Assembly (NCBI GenBank): GCA_030407085.1
Contig: CM059582.1
Location: 67,327,501 to 67,391,500, forward strand
Direction of reading: 5' to 3'
Origin: Trichopria drosophilae
Lineage: Eukaryota > Arthropoda > Insecta > Hymenoptera > Diapriidae
DNA length: 64,000 nucleotides
Positions 9,791 through 20,900 of the stretch are shown piece by piece (positions within the stretch are counted from its first letter, which is position 1; each line of letters opens with the position of its first letter). The notes below the pieces were generated by a model. The model searched no databases. It worked only from the letters and a program-made list of their open reading frames with translations, and had not been told where the DNA came from. Position numbers and translations under genes: made by a program.

Positions 9791-11027
9791 TGTGACAAAG
9801 TCACGATATTATCTAACGATAAAATTTCTAGAATGATAATTATAAGTAAGCAATAATAATACGCGTCGTAAGAACGGCAAGTTCTCTCTCGGCAGTGGGA
9901 GCGAGAGGCATGCGAGTTGCGCCGGCCCGAGTAGTAGTAAGAGAAGGACGCTCGATCTCCCCCGTCGATCGCCGGTTTATTGTGTCGGCGACGGCGTCTC
10001 CCATCGTGCGACGAAGAGGCGATGATCGGCGAGCTGAACACAGTGTGTGTATGTGTGTGTATGTGTCCAGGCGCTACACACACTACCGCGGTATATTACG
10101 CACCAAGGCCCGATTCAAAATTGAAAGAAAATTAGCGAGAGAGGTGGAAAATCGTCATCGGTCAGTACCGATGACGATTTTCAAATTTAGTACGGTCGTA
10201 ATAGCGAGACAATAAGGAGTAAAGAAAATCGTCGCGTCGGTGGTAGAGTGAACGGTCGTATTTTTTTGTGGTGGTGTGGTGTGGAGTGAGGTGAGGGTGC
10301 CAGCAGCAATTGGTGAGAGAGAGTGAGAGAGAGAAGAAGGTAGCGAGAAAGAGAGAGAGAGGAAGATAGGGCGAGAAACAGAGAGAGACAGGACGAGAAG
10401 AAGAAAAGAAAAGGTAAGGCGGCATAGCCGAAGGATTAAACGAGTAATCATTTAATACCAAAAATTTAACGATTCGGACCGGAAGTGGCGAGATAGAGAC
10501 GGGATACACATGTGATTGTTTTTTTTTGGTTATCTGTTGGATGATTGAGGTGATTGAGTATTATACCGGACGTGGCGAAAATCAGGGGAAAATCGAAAAA
10601 CCGTTTTTTTTTTTGTAATTAATGAATAGACCGGAAGTGGCGAAAATCAACGAAAAAAATCAAAAGACCGTTTTATCAACTAACGAATAGACCGGAAGTG
10701 GCGAGTGGCGAGTTAGAGTTGGAAAATCATTTTTTTTGAAATCATAAATTGTGTTTTGGGGAGATTAAGAAACCGGAAGTGAATGCGAGCAGTTGACGTG
10801 GGTTGCGAGGAAGGTAGAGAGGAAGTTTGGGGAGGTGGTGTGGAAGGTAGGACCGGGAATTTCCACTTCCGGCAACGTGGGCCTAGGAAGATAACAGTCG
10901 GACCAGTTTAGCGGAAACCGCATTTTTTGGGTCGCGTCCTATAAATAAAAATTTTTGTGTAACTGAGAAATTTATATGTACATGTATTTTTTTTTTTAAA
11001 TTAAATAAAGGAAAATTCAACGTTACA
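9791..11027 (+). repeat. 3' LTR of the Gypsy element (1237 bp)
   Basis: Near-identical to 4169-5385. It is longer by a few bases from an expanded GTGTGTAT stretch near 10045, longer T runs and a short GTGGCGA duplication near 10700. It ends GTTACA, followed by the target duplicate GGTC. Confidence 0.95.
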
Positions 11028-11031
11028 GGTC

Positions 11032-12105
11032 ATGTTAGCTTGTCGCGGTTAGACAAATTTGATAATGTTATGCTAGTGTCTAAATTACGCAGTTCTTAAT
11101 GAATGTCTATTCGAACAATACATTGATATTATTGTTTTTCGAGATACGTTATTATGGCCTTTGCTATAATAGGTAAAGTTCTGTTTCATTTACAGATTAT
11201 TATCTAAGATTCGGAAATACCTTACAATATCAAGTGTTCTGCAGTTTATCTAACATTTTCCAATATTTTCATTCGTTTATTAGTAGAGAGATGCTCATGC
11301 TGGCTTAAAACAGGATTTGAGACAATGATAGTTTGTGAGTAGCATTCATCAGTATTAGTCATTTGTACTTTTCAAGGATCGCAAGTTATATATTTTATTA
11401 TTTTGTTTCGTTTGGTCTTTCATCTCTCCGAAAAGGTAGAGCTTCTCTTCTTCGTTATTTATTATTTTTGTTTGCCAATGAAGGTATTTAATTTTCACGG
11501 TGTTATCTTGCTCTCGAAGTTCCATGCTGGGATCGGATGATGTTATTAGATCTTTTTAAACTGTTGTGCATTCTGGGACAAGGTTATTTTTACGAGATGA
11601 TTCTGATGTATAACTTTCTTGCGTCTTCGAAAAGGTTACGTATAGAGTGGTTCCCATATTTTTGATGCTTTACGACGTCGTAAAAAAGAGGAGAGGTCTT
11701 GGATAAAATGCAAGGGACACGGTTTTCCTTGGTTTCTGTCACTGATTGTTATTTTTCGTCGAATCGTCATTTCCGTTATAAGGATGTTAGACTTTTTCGT
11801 GCGTTCGTGAAGTATAGTCGTTTCGTTTGGGAATGAAAAAGATTCTTTATTTACGTTTTTCTTTCTGTGTCTTTACTGATTAATAGAAATTAATACAACT
11901 AATAATAATGGTTTACTAATTTGTACATGTGGTGTTCGTGATTAATAAGTGATGTGTTTGTATTTTTTTTACTCCCGAAATCCCTCGACCTCGCTGTCAG
12001 GATCCGGTATATCCAATTCTGGAGGTCCTGTGCGGTGTTTCAATTTGAGGATTGGTCTTCCTTCTATGAGAGGTGGGTCGATTTCCTTATTTTTTATTCT
12101 ATCGT
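11032..12105. other. Non-coding flank, no gene recognised
   Basis: This is unique-looking AT-rich DNA that was contiguous with 3945-4168 before the Gypsy insertion. Near 12092-12097 the minus strand has an AATAAA, which serves the exon that follows. Confidence 0.5.
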
Positions 12106-12420
12106 TTATTGGTGTATAGTATCGTTTATTGCACGTATAGTGGCTGGCCTATTGGTTAATATTCTCTCATTACAAAACGCGCAACTAATCTCGCTTCCTT
12201 GCGGCGTTGTTATGTACACATTTGTCAATCTGCCGAATCTGTTCTTTTCCTCCTGTGGCATGAGATCGTAACAATCTCTGCAAGTCCAAACTTCATCTCC
12301 TGTTGCTAACATTCCCTCTCCAAACTGGCATTCTTCCTTGAAGATTTCTATGTGGGCCCATACATCTTTTCCTTTTATCAGGAGAGAACTCAGGATAACG
12401 TTCAGTGGGTAGTCCATTTG
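12106..12420 (-). CDS. Terminal-exon-like ORF with CX2C...CX2C zinc motif
   Basis: On the minus strand a strong acceptor (ACCTCTTCCCCGCAG, ending 12421) is followed by a frame open for 104 codons to a TAA at 12106. The peptide is of mixed, non-repetitive composition with WTCRDC and SCAFC forming CX2C-X29-CX2C, a likely zinc-binding pair. AATAAA signals overlap the stop codon and recur near 12092, so this looks like the last exon of a gene transcribed leftward. The CDS also reads from an internal Met at 12417. I do not recognise the family, and no upstream exon was identified. Confidence 0.4.
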   Translation of the reverse strand, partial: QMDYPLNVILSSLLIKGKDVWAHIEIFKEECQFGEGMLATGDEVWTCRDCYDLMPQEEKNRFGRLTNVYITTPQGSEISCAFCNERILTNRPATIRAINDTIHQ

Positions 12421-12938
12421 CTGCGGGGAAGAGGTATATTGTTATTTTCGTTATCTTGTATTATTGTCCAATTGTTATTAAGAGAAAAAATATAAATATA
12501 AGATATAAAATATGTCTCTTTTTTTATCGATAATTCTCGTTGGCTATATTCGTTTCACGACCGTCGATCGTGAGTGTTATTGTTTTGTATGCTTGTGTGT
12601 ATACTAGTAATGTTATAATATTTTTCTGTTATTTTTCATGCTCATGGAATAGTTATGTTCCTTCTCGTTGGTTCATGCACATGCTCATTTATTCAGTGCA
12701 TATTCATTTTCTATTGATAAGTCTCCTTGTTCTTCAAAAAAAATGTGTTAAAGATAGGTTTATTAATATTATTTATGTTATTTAAGTTATACGCTTATTA
12801 CGTAAGTTTATTACGTTCATGCATACACAAGAATGTGCAAATTTATATATTTTTTGTTTGTGATCTTAAGTTGGTTGTACGTATCCTTCGTTTGCTATGG
12901 TTGTTTGGTATATGTATATTCTTTTCTAATCGTTTTAA

Positions 12939-13993
12939 CCACTTCACTGGTAATGTATCATATGTGTACAAATAAAAAAAGTGCCACGACTGGTAATGTA
13001 TCATATACGTACATTTTTAAATAACTTCCACAATTTCCAATGAAGTTGCACGAAATTTTGTATGCTATAGTTTCTTAGGTCGCTGAATACGAATCTGAGG
13101 TCACCGTTTCAAAATTCAATATGGTGGTTCCAATATGGTTGCTACAAGCCATATGCTTTTGAACCAAATGTTTTTCTGTGCGTGAAAAACGGCTGAAATT
13201 TGTTACTCGGGGGTTTTTGGGGTCTATGATTACGAATCTGACCTCAGATTTTCAAAATTCAAATTGGCTGATCCAAGGTGGCAGACGAATTTTTAAAAAT
13301 TCGTCAGATTTGCTTGAAACTCGTTAGTTGGGGGTTTTCGATTACGAATCTGATCTCAGATTTTCAAAATTCAAAATGATATATCCGAGATGGCAAATAG
13401 AATGTGCAAAATGAATTTTATTAAATGAAAAAATTATGTGGTTGACCTCCACCGTTAGCTGGTTAATTATAACGACCCCAGAGTGCACCACAGTACTGGG
13501 AGGATTTTGCACTCCATTTTTTTATTTTTTTTTTCATTTTTTTGTATTTTTGTTGTTTTTTTTTGTTCTTTTTTGTCTTTTTGATCCGCTATTTCGAATC
13601 TATAAACTAATGCATACTTCAAATTCATGTGATATCATGTTCAGAAAAGCATATTTCTTGTGAAAAGAGATGTTTCAATATTGTTTTGTTTCGTCCGCCA
13701 AATTGGATCTACCATTTTGAATTTTTAAATTCTGAGATCATACTCGTATCCAACAACTCCGAAAACCTCATATTTAACATTCGCATCGAAATTTGATAAA
13801 GAAAAATGTATACTTTAAACAAAATGTATGCACCATGTGGGGGGTGAAGTGGAAGGGGGAGGTGAGTTTTTTTACGTTAAATGATATGTTTTTGATGAAA
13901 TGGAATTCATGTTTCACAGTTTCTTGATATCTTAAAACTTGGCTCGTACCAGTCTTGGCACTTTTTGTTTGAAAACGGCTACCAGTGAAGTGG
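12939..13993. mobile_element. TTAA-flanked inverted-repeat element, 1055 bp
   Basis: Termini CCACTTCACTGGTA and TACCAGTGAAGTGG are inverted repeats, each flanked by TTAA (12935-12938 and 13994-13997). This is the target choice of piggyBac-type elements. The interior has no transposase but holds several diverged units of a roughly 100-bp module, CGAATCTGA...TTTTCAAAATTCAAAATGG, interrupted by poly-T near 13510-13580. Confidence 0.8.
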
Positions 13994-14199
13994 TTAACTT
14001 CACTGTTGTGTCGAGTCAATGAAAAATAAAATTAAGTAAAAATATACAGATTCTTTCATATAGTGATTTGTAATGTCTTTTTAGTTTATGGTAGTAATTC
14101 GTTATCAGGGCTGCGTACGCTTCGACATCATCCAGTCTTATATTGGCACTATTATTAAACGAATGAAACAACAGACGTGCGAATTGCATTTAATATACC

Positions 14200-14327
14200 G
14201 GGTCCGCCATTTTTGGGAAAATGTTTCAGACAAAAGTTGAAGGATTTTTCCCTGGCTATTTAATGGCGTTATTGAATTTGACCTTGAATATGACCATAAA
14301 GGTTATTTCAAGATCATGTTTGTTTTT
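14200..14327. repeat. Left flank repeat surrounding the piggyBac copy
   Basis: AAGGATTTTTCCCTGGCTAT and a following TATGACC...GTTATTTCAAG block here have counterparts at 17325-17465 on the other side of the piggyBac element. The transposon therefore sits in or next to an older dispersed repeat. Confidence 0.5.
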
Positions 14328-14331
14328 TTAA

Positions 14332-17268
14332 CCCGTAACCGTCACCGCGGGTGGCGTACACCCAGGGCAAAATTCAGGCCTAAATATATCAGTAACTACC
14401 GCTTAAAACGGTACCTATGTCGCCAGCTATTGTTCCTCGAAGGTACCTGAAGTATTCCCACCGGTTGGAGAAGGTCGATGACGTGTCAGTCCCCGTTGAG
14501 AAGGGAAACAGTGAGGTCATGTTTTTTTTACGGGTGGCAACCATCCATAGTGACGGCAGTGGATCAAAAGCAATTAACAAATTTCAAAAAATCGGCAATT
14601 TTAGTATTTTAAATAAAGTGTACAAACGTAAGTATTATTGTCACGCAAGTAAAATTTTTTTAATGTTGTATTAAATTGAAAAAATAATGAATACGTGAAA
14701 TGTGCAGATGCCCTACAATTTCCGAAATCGGAGCATTCCCGATGCGCTAAGAGAAGATGAAGACGTGGACCGTTTTTTTGGGGACAATGGTTCTGACGAA
14801 GAAGATATCGTTTTCGAAGAATCAGAGTATTCAGAATACAATTCAGAAAGGAAAATTTCTTCACAGATGAGGAAATGGAGCAGGATTGGGAAGACGCTTC
14901 ACTGGAACAACGTCTGCAGAATTCCCGCGCAAAACCGCGTGGCCCAGCGGTAACGAAGGTACGTGGCAAAAATGGCTACGTTTGAAACACGACTTCTTCA
15001 CACCGTTCATCAGGTAGGCAAGACTCTGTATGTATTAGTATGTTGCTTATGTTTGAAACTTTTGTTTACTTTCAATAAAATAACATGCAACAAGTAATGT
15101 GAATTTGACGTTTCTTTTTCTTGCTTCTAGTAATATTCATAATTCTCGATAAATAAATAAATAAATACATTTTGAAACGCAAGTTTCATGGAATTTTTTT
15201 CAATTTTCATTTCAATTATTTTATTTTCATCTTGTAAAGTATATGTTATATTTTTCAGATCGCCTTCGAGACGTTGAACCCGTATTTGTAGCAAGTCCTG
15301 CCGGGCCTGCTAAAAATTTGCATACGTTTCTCGAATTCTGGGATGCTCTTTTTCTGAAAAAAATAATTAAAATGTTAGTCGAGCATATGAACACTCAAAT
15401 CGAGCGTCATTCACTGAACTGCATAGAAGACGGACGTGATTTGTAGACATACCACCACCACACGGACGAAGAAGAAATGCGCGCCTTTATCGGCATTTTA
15501 TACTATAGCGGTTCGTGGAAGTCGTCCAATGTCGATATTGAAGACCTGTGGAAGCCGGAAAACGGCATTTCTTTTTATCGGTCCGTAATGTCACGACTGA
15601 GGTTCGTTACTTTGGCAACATGTCTGCGATTTGATGACAAGGAAACACGAAATACAGACGACGTCTTCTCGCCGATTCGGGAGATGTGGAAAATTTTCAA
15701 TTATAACTGTTCAGCATGTTATCAGCCTAGTCTCCACTGCACAGTCGACGAAATTTTACTTGGATTTCGCGGAAGGTGCAAATTCAGAATGTATATTAAA
15801 TCTAAACCCGACAGGTATGGTTTAAAATTTTTTGCGCTGAACGATCCGAGTACATCATATTTAATTAATTCGCTTCCGTATCTGGGAGGCATCACGATCA
15901 CGGATAAACTACGAGATAAATCGTTATCGGAATACTACTTTCGAAAAGTAACAGAACCGATTCACGGTAAAAATCATACCGTCACGTGCGACAACTGATT
16001 TACATCCATTCCTTTACTACGGCGTATGAAAGACGATCCTTATCATCTACGAATAACTGGAACGATAAGGAAGAACAAACGCGAGATAGCAGCGGAAATG
16101 AAAATAGTTTCAAAAAAGCCTCCGGAATCGAAATTTTTTCATTCCCAAGATATGAATACACTGGTGTCATATTCGCCAAAAAAAAAAAATCGTGTTGGTC
16201 GTATCAAATTATTTGCAATCTACCGCACTAGAAAATGATAAATCGGTAATAGTTTTATATTATAATAAAACGAAAGGTGGCACAGACTGCTTTGACTGGC
16301 TGTGTCACAGTCACACGGTGAACAGGCGTACAAACAGGTGGCCTGTGCGTGTGTTTATGGGGGTGCTGGACCAAGCGGCCGTAAATGCACGCATTTTGCT
16401 GAAATGCCATGGAACAAATGCAGGAAGATCCGCAAAAATTTCAGAAAAATGTTGCCTAGATCAGCTATTCCTGCATCTAGTACGGCCGCACCTTGAAAAT
16501 CGCTACTCCAATTCCAACTTGCGCGTGGATTTGCGTCTTAATAACGCGGCGATTTTAGGCAAGGACCGTCCGCACACAAAATATGGACACCGAACAGCTG
16601 CCGAAACAAAGAAGGTGCGGTCTATGCCCTTCCCGGGCCGACAGGAAAACAAAAATGCAGTGCCCGTCCTGTCTGCGTCCGATGTGCAACGACCACCGAG
16701 CAAAAGTCTGCTTAGATTGCGCGGGGGCTGAATAAGTAATGTAGAAGCGGTCTAAATGTGTATTTTTTTGTTTTTCCATGTTTTAGCAATACAGAACTTA
16801 ATAATAAATGACGTTTTCTACCAGAAAAATCGTTTACAATCACTAAAAAATCCTATATGCATGCTCCAAATTACGTTATGCCTCATACGTCATTTATCGA
16901 ACTTCAAACCCCGGAATAATATACTTTTTGAAAGATTCATAGAAACACTATTTTTTTTCACAAAAGTACTATCCTTTGAGAGTACCATTAATTAAAAAAA
17001 TTAAAAAAATTTTTTATATCTTTTATGAATTTTTATATGAAAAAATGTCAAAATTTCGAAAAACTTTTTATACCAGCTTTTTTACTATTAAAATTTTTTG
17101 AACGTTTAATACTAGTTCGATTACTTAATACAGACCTTCAAGTAGCTTCAGTTCGAATTTCAAGTCATTATGTCAAGTACAAGCGAAATGGCAGCAACTT
17201 TTCTGCGCCGGGTGGTTGCCACCCAGGATGACGGTTATGGAATTTTGAAGACGTGTGACGGTTACGGT
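14332..17268 (+). mobile_element. piggyBac transposon copy (defective)
   Basis: TTAA (14328-14331) precedes the left end CCCGTAACCGTCACCGCGGG. The inverse GTGACGGTTACGG is at 17255-17267, without a clear TTAA on that side. Subterminal inverted similarity (GGGTGG...CACCCAGG) exists at both ends. The central region encodes a broken piggyBac transposase. Confidence 0.8.
14702..16735 (+). pseudogene. piggyBac transposase (DDE_Tnp_1_7), broken
   Basis: The reading is split by stops and frameshifts. An acidic N-terminus occupies 14702-14953. A gap of about 290 nt follows, then the start of the core (15260-15444) with a stop, and the core 15477-15998. The catalytic Asp contexts expected for the family are visible: TVDEILLGF, TVTCDN, and KGGTDCFDW at about 16276. 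The C-terminal cysteine-rich domain is in a third frame at about 16611-16735 (RCGLCPS, QCPSCLRPMC, VCLDC), so a frameshift lies near 16600. At least three lesions make it non-functional. Confidence 0.85.
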
Positions 17269-17324
17269 GGAAACCCCTTTTTTTCGCGGATTCAGAAAGA
17301 GCACAACATTTTACGTCCTAATAT

Positions 17325-17475
17325 GATATGACCGATATTATAGTCAAGGTAATTTCAAGGTGAAACTTAAAAGTTCCCGTAACGGCGAACTAACTCAGCG
17401 AGAGGGTATTTTCGTGGAAAATTTTCAATACAAATGTTTAAGGATTTTTCCCTGGCTATGTAATAGTACCAGTGT
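17325..17475. repeat. Right flank repeat surrounding the piggyBac copy
   Basis: Carries AAGGATTTTTCCCTGGCTAT (about 17442) and a TATGACCGATATTATAGTCAA...GGTAATTTCAAGG block similar to the left flank. Non-coding. Confidence 0.5.
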
Positions 17476-17875
17476 GTGTGCTATTTTCGATGAGACTGTT
17501 CATAATTTATGCTCAAACAGGTATCCGTTTACTGTTTGACAATATCTTAAACGTGTGTAGAAAATGAATACTATGTCACAATCTAATAAATCGGAGGATA
17601 ACAAAAATTTCTAGTTTATGTATTTACATTTTCTTTCGACATTCTCTAAGCCTCATTCTGTTCTTCATTAATATCTGCGTGCTTGTAGCGTAACTAGTCC
17701 TCTGACCAAGAAGACGTGTCATTCCCATAACTGTTCACGCTTTAGGCATCGCAATTTACTATTTTTCATAAAGTAATGTCATACTTATTTCATTTGGGCA
17801 GTCCATCGAGGCGACTTTCTTGGTTTGAATTTGACAAAAAAAAACATTTAATTTATTCTTTATTTGTGAGTAATC

Positions 17876-18898
17876 ATGGCACAGCTTTCAGAAACAGAGC
17901 GGGTAAGTATTTTAAGGATGAGAGGATGGGTGACCGACAAAGATCGTATGATCAAGTTAAGACACTCTTCAATGATATCTTTCGTAATCAAGGTAACGGT
18001 ATTTCAAAATCAACGGTTGAACGTATTATTAGGCGTTTCGAGGATACAGGAACAAATAAAAATCGCGAAAAATCTGGAGGACCGAAAAGTGAAACCGCAG
18101 AAAAGAAGGCATTGGAAGTTGCCCATGCTTTCGTGGAGAATCCAAGACTCTCTGTGAGTGGAGCATCGCAGGATCTCCAAATTAGCGAACTTCTGTTCGC
18201 AGGAATCTACAATTTATCAAGTTTCATCCTTATAAAATTCAACTTATTCAAGCATTAAATGATGATGTTTACGATCGCCGTAATGAATTTGGTGGCGTTG
18301 ATATTTAAACCGATAGACCAGCAGCCTGATTTCTAGTTTCATATAGTTTTTTTCAGATGATGCAACCTTTACAGTCAACGGCGAAGTGAACCGTCAAAAT
18401 GGTCGTTTTTGGACCGATGAGAACCCTGATTGGGTTCCAGACGCACACACGCAAAATCCTCAGAACCCGAATGTGTGGGCCGCAATTTACAGTAATAATT
18501 TAATTGGGCCATTTTTTATAGATGTCAATTTGAATGCAGCTGTTTATGTAAAAATGCTAAGAAATCAAATAATACCATCTATAACTGACAAAGCCGGTAA
18601 CGATTTCTACAATGTTTGGTTTCAAAAGGATGGAGCCCCACCGCATTACGGTGTAACAGTACGAAACTATCTCAATGAGATATTTCCAAATCGATGGATT
18701 GGTAGAAGAGGAGCTATTGAGTGGCCAGCAAGGTCACTCGATTTAACGCCGCACGATTATTTCCTTTAGGACAATCTAAAGAGTAAAGTTTATTACACAA
18801 AACCCAATAACCTGTATGATCTTCAACAGAGGATTGTGCAAGAAGCAGTACTTAATTCTCCAAATACTATTTGGCTCAAATTTATAGTCATGCCTTAG
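17876..18898 (+). pseudogene. mariner-like (DD41D) transposase, broken
   Basis: Starts at ATG 17876 with MAQLSETERVSILRMRGW, continuing after a frameshift near 17925 as GDRQRSYDQVKTLFNDIF and a helix-turn-helix segment (ISKSTVERIIRRFEDTG). The catalytic half includes HPYKIQLIQAL, then FSDDATFTVNGEVNRQNGRFW, WFQKDGAPPHYG and WPARSLDLTPHDYFL. Forty-one residues separate the second and third Asp. Further breaks lie near 18190 (frameshift), 18306 (TAA in the linker) and 18767-18769 (TAG right after the third Asp, where family members read LWG). The last coding similarity ends near 18895. Termini were not identified. Confidence 0.85.
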
Positions 18899-18959
18899 CG
18901 GACGGAAGTTATGCGTTCCAAAATGCGCGGGAACGGTAGTGGAACTCTGGATAGTAGAG

Positions 18960-19200
18960 TACAGCGCAGAAAGACGTTTTGTGCAAATGTGTGTCTGCAT
19001 TGTCCGTGCAATACATAAGGACGCAAGAACTGTGACATCTGTTTGTCCTTTTCTTTTCGATCGCTTTCTCTCTCTCTACGAGTTATACACATTGCCCCAT
19101 TACACAAACATGCGAAATCTTTGCATGTGTGAAAGAGGTTTATCAGCAAAATGGAGCAGAACTCGCAAGAATGGCGGAAACGGGATCCCGGATTAACCAA
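18960..19200. repeat. Dispersed module with CT-rich core, copy 1
   Basis: A TGTGTGTCTGCATTGTCCGTG block, followed by ATAAGGACGCAAGAACTGTGACA-type sequence and a pyrimidine tract, also occurs at 23250-23380 and, more weakly, at 26160-26260. Non-coding. Confidence 0.5.
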
Positions 19201-20815
19201 TACCAGGAGTCGTCCCAGGAGATGGTGTTCTCATCAGATAAGTATACCAATTACTCCAATCTATATTATTTTTAATATATGCCAATAAGCAATGAATTTA
19301 TTACTGTCAATGTTGGTGCGTGCTAATTCCTAAATGTATATATCCCAATTTTATAAATTAAAAAAACGGACTTCTCTTGAGAAAGACTTTATCGTATTTA
19401 AGTAAAAACTAAATACGAGCTCAAATTGAACAAAGTGACAGCACGTAATGAATGTTTAATGATTCACATTAATGTATGCTAAAGTTTTGTCAACCACTTT
19501 GAAAAGACGAACCAGGTTTATTTCAAGGAACACGCTCGGTTTTACAATTTTCAAACATCTGACTCGTGTCATTGAAAATAATAACAATTATTACGTACAA
19601 GAAACTTTCATCAAGCAATCCTGAAGAAAATTCCTTAGTTATTAACTAAAGCTGTTTCATATTTCCGTACCCAGAATTACGAGACTGAAAAAATGAATAT
19701 CAAGTGGTGATATCGATAATAAAAAAAGATATATTTTAACCACTAATTGCAAATAATGTACTGTGCATATGATGTCACAGCATTAGTTGTATATATTATT
19801 GTATATCATAGAGACAAATATTTACAAATCAATTACACATTGTTATGAAAATAATGTACAATCGCAACGGCAGAATGCGCCCACGATTTCCATGTATAAT
19901 AAACGTACATCACGTAACAACAAAAATAAAAAATTATTGTAATTAACATCATTTGTGTACAGATAATAATCTAGACAGTAGTCTAGAGAACTTCACCTAA
20001 CTAAAGAGAAAACAACAATTATCAATGAATTCTCTTTTCCATATGATTTTACATTATATTATATCCTTTATGCGTTTCACTATTGACAACGAGTCTCGTT
20101 AGTATAAGCTTGTTCGATTGCTGCAATCACAATAAAAGTAGTGCTGTTGAATTGTTGTGCTGCACATGGTTGCAATATGATTTATTGCCTACAATTATCC
20201 TTTTTTGACACTTCAACGAAAGTTGCGTTCCTGACCAACAGGTGCCATTATCGAGCAGCAAGCGAGGTTTCGCTGATCCTCCCGTCGGCTCCCACATCAC
20301 CGGCGATTTACTACAGAAGACGACAAATTCGATCATTTTTATCAAGGCAGTTTTTTTACCGTTTTAAAATTGTTAACAACGAAATAATAAATTCCTCTAC
20401 ACACTTAAGGTCAGTTGCGTTATATCTCGTGACCATTTGAAGAAATCCAGCTTACGAGCTAGAACGCCGGAAGAAGCTATAAATGCAAAATAACGAGCAT
20501 CTTGATCAATTTGCAAGATGAATGTTGAAAACGACTGGTGGAAGGGCTCCAAATAAAACACCCGATTTGATCGGTCACAACTCAAACTCAAATTTATTCC
20601 GATCGATCGGTGACGATCCGATCACGACGCGGACTTCCTAAACCGATGACATCCCGATCGTCACTTTTTCACATCTTAGTTCGACATTTCAATTTATCGA
20701 GCATTTAAATATGAGTCATATCGACATTATAAGATTGGAGTTACAAATAATTTTATCGAGCTCGTCACCATTTCGTAGGGCCGTTAAATAATTATCCTAA
20801 CCGGCCATCTTCGTA
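19201..20815. other. Non-coding AT-rich stretch
   Basis: No coding frame or transposon signature recognised. GATCGG-rich sequence near 20570-20660 includes a GATCGATCGGTGACGATCC segment. A small hairpin, CGTATTTA...TAAATACG, lies near 19390-19415. Confidence 0.4.
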
Positions 20816-20818
20816 TTT

Positions 20819-20900
20819 AGAGGTACCCCGATTCGGGTATGCATTGGCGTAGAGAAAACCACCTTTGTGGGAAAAAACCTACGCCGGGTACCGCAGTCGA
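20819..20900 (+). repeat. 82-bp block shared in inverse orientation with 40348-40430
   Basis: Reads AGAGGTACCCCGATTCGGGT ... GTGGGAAAAAACC ... CGCCGGGTACC. The reverse complement of 40348-40430 matches it over its length with scattered differences. The ends GGTACCC and GGGTACC are themselves complementary. Confidence 0.7.

Larger units (their letters stand above)
4169..11027 (+). mobile_element. Ty3/Gypsy-type LTR retrotransposon, internally deleted
   Basis: Two direct repeats of about 1.2 kb bound the element, beginning TGTGACAAAG and ending GTTACA. The 4-bp flank GGTC occurs on both sides (4165-4168 and 11028-11031). Inside are a primer binding site, an AT-rich leader, a long gag, an overlapping pol frame with protease and the first part of reverse transcriptase, and a purine tract before the 3' LTR. 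RNase H, integrase and most of RT are missing. The LTRs differ by only about ten substitutions and a few short indels, so insertion is recent. Confidence 0.95.
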
